Part shown: positions 1 through 5,013 of the stretch, one piece after another | Numbering within the stretch: the stretch's first letter is position 1 | Layout: every line of letters starts with the position of its first letter | Source of the DNA: Comamonadaceae bacterium CG_4_10_14_3_um_filter_60_75 | GTDB lineage: Bacteria; Pseudomonadota; Gammaproteobacteria; Burkholderiales; Burkholderiaceae_C | Assembly: GCA_002784245.1 (NCBI GenBank) | Contig: PFKL01000076.1 | Location: forward strand, 1 to 5,013 | Direction: 5' to 3' | Length of the DNA: 5,013 nt | Notes under the pieces: model-generated | What the model saw: the letters and a program-made list of their open reading frames with translations, nothing else | Told to the model about the DNA's origin: nothing | The model's database searches: none | Position numbers and translations under genes: made by a program

Positions 1-401
1 AGCACCAAGGGCGAAACACCCACCAGGCTGACGGGTTGCAGGTCTTTCAACGGGTCATACGGCAGTTTGGGGTTGAGTAGTTTGGCGGTGGTGAGGTTGC
101 CATTGATCATCAGGCCCAGCGTGTGGTCGTCGGTGGCTTTGGCGACCAGGTCGGCGGCGATGTTGCCACCAGCGCCGACCTTGTTTTCCACAATCACTGG
201 CTGTCCCAGCGCCTTGGCCAGCGGTTCGGCCAACGTGCGGGCGGTCAGGTCAGGCGACGAGCCACCAGGAAAACCGACGATGATGCGTACGGGCTTGCTC
301 GGCCAGCCTGCAGATTTAATGACATTTTGGCTGCTAGCCCATGTAGAGCAAGCGCAAGCAGCTATCAATAAAAAAGCATTTCGACGATGGGTCAAAACCA
401 T
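1..401 (-). CDS. Bug/TctC-family tripartite tricarboxylate transporter substrate-binding protein, N-terminal part (runs off left edge)
   Basis: The first 133 residues of a periplasmic solute-binding protein are visible; members of this family are usually about 320-330 residues, so more than half is outside the window. After a signal peptide (basic HRR at residues 5-7, hydrophobic stretch about 9-22) comes the family's N-terminal signature: WPSKPVRIIVGFPGG (33-47), then SPDLTARTLAEPLAKALGQPV (49-69), VENKVGAGGNIAADLVAKA (71-89) and LNPKLPYDP (109-117). Bug proteins bind small carboxylates or related solutes outside the inner membrane; some work with TctA/TctB permeases and many are orphans. 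The ligand cannot be predicted here. The ATG at 401 is supported by GGAG at 409-412, seven bases upstream. Residues 12-15 (IAAC) resemble a lipobox, but a conventional signal peptidase I site near residues 22-24 is at least as likely. The gene lies after the rpoH terminator, and I found no clear promoter of its own. Confidence 0.9.
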   Translation of the reverse strand, partial: MVLTHRRNAFLLIAACACSTWASSQNVIKSAGWPSKPVRIIVGFPGGSSPDLTARTLAEPLAKALGQPVIVENKVGAGGNIAADLVAKATDDHTLGLMINGNLTTAKLLNPKLPYDPLKDLQPVSLVGVSPLV

Positions 402-432
402 GGTGCAACTCCACAAAGTGATGAGGGGCGAT

Positions 433-467
433 AAAAAAGCCTTCAGGCGGCGACCGCGCTGAAGGCT
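433..467 (-). terminator. Rho-independent terminator downstream of rpoH
   Basis: Read on the minus strand, AGCCTTCAG (467-459) and CTGAAGGCT (446-438) form a perfect 9-bp stem around a 12-base GC-rich loop. A run of T follows at once (437-433). It begins 35 bases past the rpoH stop codon and lies between rpoH and the Bug gene, so it should end the rpoH transcript and insulate the downstream gene. Confidence 0.9.
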
Positions 468-501
468 AGTGAGTGTATGACGGTCAGTACCGGCGCAGGC
501 A

Positions 502-1443
502 TCAAGCAAACTCGACCAGCGCTTTCTTCATTTTCTTCAGCGCGGCCACTTCAATCTGGCGGATGCGCTCGGCGCTGACGCCGTAAACGGCAGCCAGATC
601 GTGCAGCGTCATGCCGCCAGAGTTGTCGTCGTTGACCTTGAGCCAGCGCTCTTCGACGATGTGGCGGCTGCGCGCGTCCAGTGTGTCCAATGCCTGCGCC
701 AGGCCATCGCTGGCCAGCAGGTCGCGGTGATGCGCTTCGATCATCGCCGTGGGCTCGTGGGCGGCATCGGTCAGGTAGGCGATCGGGCCAAAAGCGTCTT
801 CACCGTCGTCTGAGGGGCTGGGGTCGAGCAGCACGTCGCCGCCGGCCAGGCGCGCTTCCATCTCAATGACTTCTTCACGCTTGACGTTGAGTTGGGCGGC
901 CATGGCGTCAATCTGGCTGTCGTTGAGGGTGTTGCGGTGGCTGTCCAGGTCGGCTACGGCGTCGGCGCTGCGAAAGCGTTGTTTCATCGAGCGCAGGTTA
1001 AAAAACAGCTTGCGCTGCGCCTTGGTCGTGGCCATTTTGACCATGCGCCAGTTTTTCAGGATGTATTCGTGAATCTCAGCCTTGATCCAGTGCAGGGCGT
1101 AGCTGACCAAGCGTACGCCTTGGTCGGGGTCGAAGCGTTTGACGGCTTTCATGAGACCAACATTGCCTTCCTGAATCAGGTCGCCGTGTGGCAACCCGTA
1201 GCCCAGGTACTGGCGGGCGGTAGACACCACCACGCGCAGGTGTGCCAAGACGAGTTTTCCAGCGGCCTCCAGGTCGTTGTCCTGACGGAATTTGCGGGCA
1301 AACGACTGCTCTTCTTCCAGGGTGAGCATGGGCATGCGGTTAACCGCCGAAATATAAGCGTCCAGATTGCCCAGTGCAGGGACGATTGCCCAAGGGTTGG
1401 CCAGCGTCAATGCGTTGCTTGATTTGGCAGCGTAAACAGTCAT
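502..1443 (-). CDS. rpoH: RNA polymerase heat-shock sigma factor RpoH (sigma-32)
   Basis: This sigma-70-family factor directs RNA polymerase to heat-shock promoters for chaperones and proteases. The protein is 313 residues, longer than E. coli RpoH (284) but in the range I expect for betaproteobacteria. Region 2 spans about residues 60-135, including DLIQEGNVGLMKAVKRFDP (88-106) and SYALHWIKAEIHEYI (114-128). The RpoH-specific box QRKLFFNLR is at 143-151 and separates it from RpoD and RpoS. Region 4.2, the helix-turn-helix that reads the -35 element, covers about 279-309 (LHDLAAVYGVSAERIRQIE). The ATG at 1443 is chosen because AGGAG (1451-1455) lies seven bases upstream; an in-frame TTG at 1467 has no such site. 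The gene has a CIRCE operator just upstream and a strong terminator just downstream, so it is probably its own unit, though readthrough from the HDOD gene is possible. Confidence 0.97.
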   Translation of the reverse strand: MTVYAAKSSNALTLANPWAIVPALGNLDAYISAVNRMPMLTLEEEQSFARKFRQDNDLEAAGKLVLAHLRVVVSTARQYLGYGLPHGDLIQEGNVGLMKAVKRFDPDQGVRLVSYALHWIKAEIHEYILKNWRMVKMATTKAQRKLFFNLRSMKQRFRSADAVADLDSHRNTLNDSQIDAMAAQLNVKREEVIEMEARLAGGDVLLDPSPSDDGEDAFGPIAYLTDAAHEPTAMIEAHHRDLLASDGLAQALDTLDARSRHIVEERWLKVNDDNSGGMTLHDLAAVYGVSAERIRQIEVAALKKMKKALVEFA

Positions 1444-1450
1444 GGCGATA

Positions 1451-1455
1451 CTCCT
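1451..1455 (-). promoter_or_regulatory. rpoH ribosome binding site
   Basis: AGGAG on the minus strand lies seven bases before the ATG at 1443. It decides the rpoH start in favour of 1443 over the in-frame TTG at 1467. Confidence 0.85.
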
Positions 1456-1474
1456 ATTGCGAAACAACCTGATA

Positions 1475-1501
1475 TTAGCACTCGCTTAGAGAGAGTGCTA
1501 A
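1475..1501. promoter_or_regulatory. CIRCE element (HrcA operator) upstream of rpoH
   Basis: The arms TTAGCACTC (1475-1483) and GAGTGCTAA (1493-1501) are separated by exactly nine bases. This matches the CIRCE consensus TTAGCACTC-N9-GAGTGCTAA at every position. The symmetry extends two more base pairs on each side (1473-1474 with 1502-1503), giving perfect 11-bp arms. CIRCE is the operator of the heat-labile repressor HrcA and is best known before groESL and dnaK operons. Here its right-hand edge is 58 bases upstream of the rpoH ATG. No gene other than rpoH starts nearby: the HDOD gene ends at 1555 and also reads leftward. The inference is that HrcA represses rpoH when the cell is not stressed. 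Confidence 0.95.
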
Positions 1502-1514
1502 TAGAAAAGTTCAA
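1485..1514 (-). promoter_or_regulatory. Candidate rpoH promoter overlapping CIRCE
   Basis: On the minus strand a -35-like TTGAAC (1514-1509) is followed after 18 bases by a -10-like TCTAAG (1490-1485). Each matches the sigma-70 consensus at four of six positions. The -10 falls inside the CIRCE spacer, where bound HrcA would block polymerase. A separate TTGGCA (1538-1533) is a better -35 but lacks a well-spaced -10. The true start needs mapping. Confidence 0.35.
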
Positions 1515-1554
1515 TGCGCGCAATAAATTGATTGCCAAAAGAAGTGGGAACCGG

Positions 1555-2490
1555 TCAGTCCAGTTCGCCAAGCGTGGTGGGTTCCAGGGAAGTGGCTTCC
1601 AGGATGGGGTGGTCGATCTTGTGCAAAAAGCCCAAAGTTGCCCGTGGCGAGGCGTTAAGCAGCTTGGCGATGTCTTCCACATCGTCTGGAATGGCCGCGT
1701 TGTCCCAGTCGACGGCGGTGTGGCGCGCCAGGCGTACCGCCAGCACCACGCATTTGACGTTGGGGCGCTCGGCGTGACGGTCGTCGCTGATATTGACCAG
1801 CAGCTCGGGCAGGCGCCAGAGCTTCATCAGCGCCTGGCGCAAATCGGCTACCTCGAGGCCGAGCACCTCACGCTGGATCATGTTGGAGCGCAGGGTTGAG
1901 TCAGCTTCCTGGGCGCGGCGGATCTTGACCATCAACTCGGGCGCGTGCAGCCAGAGCAGCATTTCGGCAAAGTCATTCAAGAACGCGGCCTGGTGGATGA
2001 TGGTGGCGTCGGTGTCGCCCCGATGGATGGCAAACCCGAGGGCAAATTGGCCCGCGCGCTCGGCACGTTTGAGCAGGAACTGCAACCCTTTTTGCGCCTC
2101 AGGCAGGTCAGCCAGCCAGTCTTCGACCGTGCGCTGCTGACCAAAATGCCTGAAAAACGGCGAAATACCCATTAACACCAACGAAGTGATCACCGATTCG
2201 GTCTCTGTGGCTGAGCCAGGCCGACGCATGCTGGCCACCTTGGCCAGCAGCTTGAGTGTCATCAGCGGGTCAGACTGGATAACCGTTGTGAGCATGTTGG
2301 CGTCAACATCGTCCTCGTTGGCGCGCAATTCTTCCAGCGTGCGCGCGGTCGACGCCATGACGGGGATCTCGGCGCTCATGAAATACTGTGTCCACGCACC
2401 GATGTGAGGCAAAGGTGCGTTCAGGTAACTGGCGTGCGGCGCTATCGGCTGTGTGTCTTGCGCGTCTTGCGGATGGTTTGTGTTGGTCAA
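1555..2490 (-). CDS. HDOD-domain protein (putative signalling/regulatory protein)
   Basis: The protein is 311 residues, with an HDOD domain from about residue 40 to 255. The opening IPVMASTARTLEELRANEDD (42-61) and SDPLMTLKLLAKVA (73-86) are typical of HDOD proteins of Burkholderiales. HDOD domains resemble HD phosphohydrolases but lack the metal-binding residues; here the expected HD position reads AFLNDFAEMLLW (169-180), with N-D instead of H-D, so no hydrolase activity is expected. Family members act in signalling, often near c-di-GMP or chemotaxis genes, but no partner is visible here and the role is unknown. There is no signal peptide or membrane segment, so it should be cytoplasmic. The start is a TTG at 2490, chosen because GGAG (2497-2500) lies six bases upstream and a good promoter lies just before that; the TTG at 2547 falls inside the -35 box. 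No terminator separates it from rpoH, 111 bases downstream. Confidence 0.85.
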   Translation of the reverse strand: MTNTNHPQDAQDTQPIAPHASYLNAPLPHIGAWTQYFMSAEIPVMASTARTLEELRANEDDVDANMLTTVIQSDPLMTLKLLAKVASMRRPGSATETESVITSLVLMGISPFFRHFGQQRTVEDWLADLPEAQKGLQFLLKRAERAGQFALGFAIHRGDTDATIIHQAAFLNDFAEMLLWLHAPELMVKIRRAQEADSTLRSNMIQREVLGLEVADLRQALMKLWRLPELLVNISDDRHAERPNVKCVVLAVRLARHTAVDWDNAAIPDDVEDIAKLLNASPRATLGFLHKIDHPILEATSLEPTTLGELD

Positions 2491-2496
2491 AACTGT

Positions 2497-2500
2497 CTCC
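2497..2500 (-). promoter_or_regulatory. Ribosome binding site setting a TTG start for the HDOD gene
   Basis: GGAG on the minus strand is six bases before the TTG at 2490. The first in-frame ATG is much further in, at residue 38, and would cut into conserved sequence just before the HDOD domain. The TTG is therefore the best start. Confidence 0.7.
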
Positions 2501-2518
2501 AAATAGTTATTGGGCGCG

Positions 2519-2547
2519 AGTATCTGCGTTGGCCTCAGACAGGTCAA
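2519..2547 (-). promoter_or_regulatory. Sigma-70 promoter of the HDOD gene
   Basis: On the minus strand TTGACC (2547-2542) and GATACT (2524-2519) are separated by exactly 17 bases. The hexamers match consensus at five of six and four of six positions. Transcription should start near 2512, leaving a leader of about 22 bases that contains the GGAG site. Confidence 0.7.
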
Positions 2548-2565
2548 GCTCTGCGGGGGGGTACG

Positions 2566-2582
2566 TCGGGCCAGGGGCCCGA
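2566..2582. repeat. GC-rich inverted repeat in the HDOD/selD divergent region
   Basis: TCGGGCC (2566-2572) and GGCCCGA (2576-2582) form a perfect 7-bp palindrome around AGG. It overlaps the first two bases of the -10-like GATAAT (2581-2586) in front of selD. No T run follows on either strand, so it is not a terminator; an operator is possible but unproven. A run of seven G (2555-2561) lies next to it. Confidence 0.5.
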
Positions 2583-2586
2583 TAAT
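2581..2586 (+). promoter_or_regulatory. Possible -10 element for selD
   Basis: GATAAT matches the sigma-70 -10 consensus at five of six positions and lies 29 bases before the selD ATG. The sequence 17 bases further upstream (GGGGTA) is a poor -35, so the promoter would be weak or need an activator. Confidence 0.35.
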
Positions 2587-2615
2587 GCGTCTTTACCTTT
2601 GCCAGTCAGTGCGTT

Positions 2616-3704
2616 ATGACCCAATCCACCAAGACAAATCCAAAAGTCACTCCCACTGGCGAGCCGCGCCTGACCAGCATGTCGCACGGCGGCGGTTGTG
2701 GTTGCAAGATCGCCCCGGGCGTGCTCTCCAGCATCCTCAAGGGCACCTCAGCGATGCCGATTCCGAAAGAGCTTTTGGTAGGCATTGAAACTGCTGATGA
2801 CGCCGCGGTGTATCAGTTGAACGACGATCAGGCACTGATTGCAACAACAGATTTTTTCATGCCGATCGTCGACGATCCGTACGATTTTGGCCGCATCGCC
2901 GCGACCAACGCCATCAGCGACGTCTACGCTATGGGTGGCACGCCAATCATGGCGCTGGCGCTGGTGGGCATGCCGATTGCCGTGCTGTCCGTTGAGACGA
3001 TTGGCCGGATTCTGGAAGGCGGCGCCAGCGTCTGTCGCGCCGCTGGCATCCCGATCGCTGGTGGTCACACCATCGACTCGGTCGAGCCGATTTACGGGCT
3101 GGTCGCGCTGGGCCTGGTACATCCGAGCCGGGTCAAGCGCAACGCCAGCGCGCAGGTGGGGGACAAGTTGATTCTGGGTAAACCCGTGGGAGTAGGCATC
3201 CTCTCGGCGGCGCTAAAAAAGGATCAGTTGGACGCCGCCGGCTACGCCCAAATGATGGCAGCGACGACACAGCTCAACACAGCGGGCCCGCTGTTGGCGG
3301 GCCTGCCCGGCGTGCATGCCATGACCGATGTCACCGGTTTTGCGCTGGCGGGTCATGCGCTGGAGATTGCCCGTAGCGCAAATTGCACGGTGGAGATCGA
3401 TTGGCCCAACGTGCCGCTGCTGCGTGGCGCACGCGAACTGGCGGTGGCTGGCAATGTGACGGGTGCGTCGGGGCGCAACTGGGCGGCGTATGGCGCTGAG
3501 GTGCTGTTGCCAACTGACTTTGCTGCCGTAGAACAGGCCTTGCTGACCGATCCGCAAACCAGCGGCGGTCTGCTTGTGTCTTGTACGCCAGAGGCGGTGG
3601 CCCAGGTGTTGGACACGTTCAGGCAAGCAGGGTTTGCCGACGCCTGTGTCGTCGGAGAGATCACGCCAGCGCGCGCTGGCAAGCGACTGGTGGTGCGCCA
3701 GTAA
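2616..3704 (+). CDS. selD: Selenide, water dikinase (selenophosphate synthetase), cysteine form
   Basis: SelD converts selenide, ATP and water to selenophosphate, AMP and phosphate. Selenophosphate is the selenium donor for selenocysteine synthesis (SelA) and for 2-selenouridine in tRNA (MnmH/SelU). The protein is 362 residues, against 347 in E. coli. The glycine-rich catalytic loop SHGGGCGCK is at 23-31; Cys28 and Lys31 correspond to E. coli Cys17 and Lys20. Other conserved blocks are DDAAVY (61-66), TTDFFMPIVDDP (77-88), ATNAISD (96-102), AGGHTID (148-154), MTDVTGF (236-242) and DPQTSGGLL (312-320). The catalytic position is Cys, so no SECIS element is needed. The ATG at 2616 adds about 11 residues relative to E. 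coli and has no good Shine-Dalgarno sequence; an ATG at residue 22 would leave only a single residue before the catalytic loop and is less likely. No selA, selB, mnmH or formate dehydrogenase gene is next to it in this window. Confidence 0.96.
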   Translation: MTQSTKTNPKVTPTGEPRLTSMSHGGGCGCKIAPGVLSSILKGTSAMPIPKELLVGIETADDAAVYQLNDDQALIATTDFFMPIVDDPYDFGRIAATNAISDVYAMGGTPIMALALVGMPIAVLSVETIGRILEGGASVCRAAGIPIAGGHTIDSVEPIYGLVALGLVHPSRVKRNASAQVGDKLILGKPVGVGILSAALKKDQLDAAGYAQMMAATTQLNTAGPLLAGLPGVHAMTDVTGFALAGHALEIARSANCTVEIDWPNVPLLRGARELAVAGNVTGASGRNWAAYGAEVLLPTDFAAVEQALLTDPQTSGGLLVSCTPEAVAQVLDTFRQAGFADACVVGEITPARAGKRLVVRQ

Positions 3705-3759
3705 GGTCGTCAGTGGTTCATGCCGCGGCAGTAGGTACTGAATTGGAGCCGGAAAGCAA

Positions 3760-3792
3760 AATGGGTTAGCGCCGTAACAGAGCTAACCCATT
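3760..3792 (-). terminator. Terminator hairpin between tRNA-Pro and selD
   Basis: AATGGGTTAGC (3792-3782 on the minus strand) and GCTAACCCATT (3770-3760) form a perfect 11-bp stem with an 11-base loop. On the minus strand it begins eight bases after the tRNA CCA and is followed by TTTGCTTT, a moderate T-rich tail, so it probably ends the ispB/tRNA transcript. On the plus strand the downstream sequence (GATTTATAT) is less typical, but the hairpin may also end the selD message, whose stop is 55 bases before it. Confidence 0.75.
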
Positions 3793-3800
3793 GATTTATA

Positions 3801-3877
<77 letters not shown>

Positions 3878-3898
3878 AAAAACTCTTTAATGAAATCG

Positions 3899-4882
3899 TC
3901 AAGACTGACGCCCCAAAAGCTGAGCCGCTAATTGTAGCAAAGCCGATGTGTAGTCATTGCCGGGCAGAGTCTCGGCGGCGGCAATGGCGCGCGCCGCTTC
4001 GGCGCTGGCTGCCTGGCGCGCAACGTCGAGCGCGCCGGTCGATTTGACGATGGCAACCACGGCGTCGATCTGTTTGACGTTACCAGTCTCAATCGCCGAG
4101 CGGATCAAATCACGCTCGGTTTGGTTACCGCGCTGCATGGCGGCGATCAGCGGCAGTGTGGTTTTGCCTTCGCGCAGGTCATCACCCAGGTTTTTGCCCA
4201 TCACGGCGGCGTCGCCGGTGTAGTCGAGCACGTCGTCAACGATCTGGAATGCGGTACCCAAGGCTTGGCCGTAACCGGCGCAGGCGGCTTCGATATCAGG
4301 CGTGGCGCCAGACAGAATGGCGCCAACGCGGGCGCTGGCTTCAAACAATTTGGCCGTCTTGGAGCGGATCACCTGCACGTAGCCCGCTTCGTCAAGCGCC
4401 GGGTTGTGCATGTTCATGAGCTGCATGACTTCGCCTTCGGCGATGACGTTGGTGGCGTCAGCGAGCACGCTCATGATCGGCATGCTTTGCGCGTCGACCA
4501 TCATCTGGAAAGCACGCGAGTACAAAAAATCACCGACCAGCACGCTGGCCGGGTTGCCGAAAGTTTCGTTTGCGGTGGCGTTGCCGCGACGCATGGACGA
4601 GTCGTCGACCACGTCGTCGTGAAGCAAGGTGGCGGTATGGATGAATTCGACGACGGCGGCGAGGTTGAAGCGCTGCGCGCCCTTGAATCCCAATGCACCG
4701 CAAATCAGCAGCAGCAGGGCCGGGCGCAGGCGTTTGCCACCGGCTGAAATGATGTAACGCGATACCTGCCCAACCAGCGGTACGCCGGAATCAAGGCGCT
4801 GCGCAATGACGGCATCCACTTCGCGCATGTCTTGCGAGATCAGGGAAAGCGGCGACGAAGATGGCGTGTTGGAGGCTTGCAA
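3899..4882 (-). CDS. ispB: Long-chain polyprenyl (octaprenyl) diphosphate synthase
   Basis: The enzyme adds isopentenyl diphosphate units to farnesyl diphosphate to build the side chain of ubiquinone. The protein is 327 residues, close to E. coli IspB (323). The substrate-binding GGKRLRP is at 48-54, the first aspartate-rich motif DDVVD at 89-93 (in LLHDDVVDDSSMRRG), and the second, DDVLD, at 216-220. GKNLGDDLREGKTTLP (229-244) is also conserved. Ala84, five residues before the first Asp, is small, which fits a long-chain product; E. coli IspB has the same local sequence. An exact C40 product is inferred, not seen. The start is a TTG at 4882: it gives an N-terminus only a few residues longer than E. 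coli's and lies about 20 bases after the start predicted from an upstream TATAAT. The Shine-Dalgarno sequence is weak. An ATG at residue 19 would shorten the first helix. tRNA-Pro follows closely on the same strand. Confidence 0.95.
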   Translation of the reverse strand: MQASNTPSSSPLSLISQDMREVDAVIAQRLDSGVPLVGQVSRYIISAGGKRLRPALLLLICGALGFKGAQRFNLAAVVEFIHTATLLHDDVVDDSSMRRGNATANETFGNPASVLVGDFLYSRAFQMMVDAQSMPIMSVLADATNVIAEGEVMQLMNMHNPALDEAGYVQVIRSKTAKLFEASARVGAILSGATPDIEAACAGYGQALGTAFQIVDDVLDYTGDAAVMGKNLGDDLREGKTTLPLIAAMQRGNQTERDLIRSAIETGNVKQIDAVVAIVKSTGALDVARQAASAEAARAIAAAETLPGNDYTSALLQLAAQLLGRQS

Positions 4883-4908
4883 GACTGTAGGCTCAAAAGT
4901 TTGCAGCG

Positions 4909-4914
4909 ATTATA
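4909..4914 (-). promoter_or_regulatory. -10 element of the ispB promoter
   Basis: A perfect TATAAT on the minus strand lies 26 bases before the TTG start at 4882. The predicted transcript would start near 4902. No good -35 is seen at 16-18 bases upstream (TCCATT at 17), so the promoter may rely on an activator or be modest in strength. Confidence 0.55.
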
Positions 4915-4934
4915 GAAAGCTCAGTTGGGGTAAT

Positions 4935-4963
4935 GGATTGACGGGTTCGAAGACGAACAATCC
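4935..4963. repeat. Interrupted inverted repeat upstream of ispB
   Basis: GTTCG (4945-4949) and CGAAC (4954-4958) form a 5-bp stem around AAGA. An outer pair, GGATT (4935-4939) and AATCC (4959-4963), extends it across a one-sided five-base bulge. It covers the area where a -35 for ispB would lie, and no T run follows. Its role is unknown. The rest of 4883-5013 shows no gene. Confidence 0.4.
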
Positions 4964-5013
4964 GGTTTGCGTTGGGCTCGGTTCATTGGGTTGGTACCGG
5001 GCGGTCTGGCTTA

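Noticed and set aside
359..368. Lipoprotein signal in the Bug protein (IAAC)
   Set aside because: It fits a lipobox by pattern, but the hydrophobic stretch continues past the Cys and Bug proteins are normally soluble and periplasmic; kept only as a remark.
67..462. Plus-strand open frame opposite the Bug gene
   Set aside because: It runs through the rpoH terminator hairpin and is antisense to a recognisable Bug-family protein.
892..1422. Long plus-strand open frame opposite rpoH
   Set aside because: It lies wholly antisense to the well-supported rpoH gene, has no recognisable domain, and is what GC-rich coding DNA produces in a mirror frame.
1444..1467. Upstream TTG start for rpoH (eight extra residues)
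   Set aside because: No Shine-Dalgarno sequence fits it, whereas the ATG at 1443 has AGGAG seven bases upstream.
1441..1503. RNA thermometer in the rpoH leader, as in E. coli
   Set aside because: I could find only weak wobble pairing between the AGGAG site and upstream CU-rich sequence; no convincing stem hides the start. CIRCE explains the symmetry better.
2491..2547. Upstream TTG start at 2547 for the HDOD gene
   Set aside because: This TTG is part of the -35 box TTGACC of a well-spaced promoter, so the transcript should begin downstream of it.
2697..2708. Selenocysteine codon in the SelD catalytic loop
   Set aside because: The catalytic position is encoded by an ordinary Cys codon (TGT); there is no in-frame TGA.
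4121..4747. Plus-strand open frame of 208 codons opposite ispB
   Set aside because: Its composition is rich in His, Val and Gly with no family motif, and it mirrors ispB, whose catalytic motifs are intact on the other strand.

Overview
The window looks like ordinary core chromosome of a betaproteobacterium, most likely Burkholderiales and probably Comamonadaceae. The reasons are the high-GC coding style, a Bug/TctC-family solute-binding protein, an RpoH of about 313 residues, and an ispB gene followed directly by tRNA-Pro. Placement rests on recognised family features only; no database search was possible.

Layout from left to right. Positions 1-401 (minus) hold the N-terminal part of a Bug-family periplasmic binding protein that runs off the left edge. 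A clear rho-independent terminator (433-467, minus) separates it from rpoH (502-1443, minus), the heat-shock sigma factor. Between rpoH and the next gene lies a perfect CIRCE operator (1475-1501), the binding site of the HrcA repressor. An HDOD-domain protein follows (1555-2490, minus), with a good sigma-70 promoter and a TTG start. selD (2616-3704, plus; selenophosphate synthetase) diverges from it across a 125-base gap. selD converges on tRNA-Pro(CGG) (3801-3877, minus), and a strong hairpin lies between them. The tRNA sits 23 bases past ispB (3899-4882, minus; long-chain polyprenyl diphosphate synthase for the quinone side chain), which has a perfect TATAAT upstream. The last 131 bases hold no gene.

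The genes do not form one pathway. They cover heat-shock control, signalling, selenium metabolism, quinone biosynthesis, translation and solute uptake. The most notable point is regulatory. A textbook HrcA operator sits directly upstream of the gene for sigma-32, so the repressor-based and sigma-based heat-shock circuits appear to be linked here. I saw no mobile element, CRISPR array, phage gene or convincing new system.
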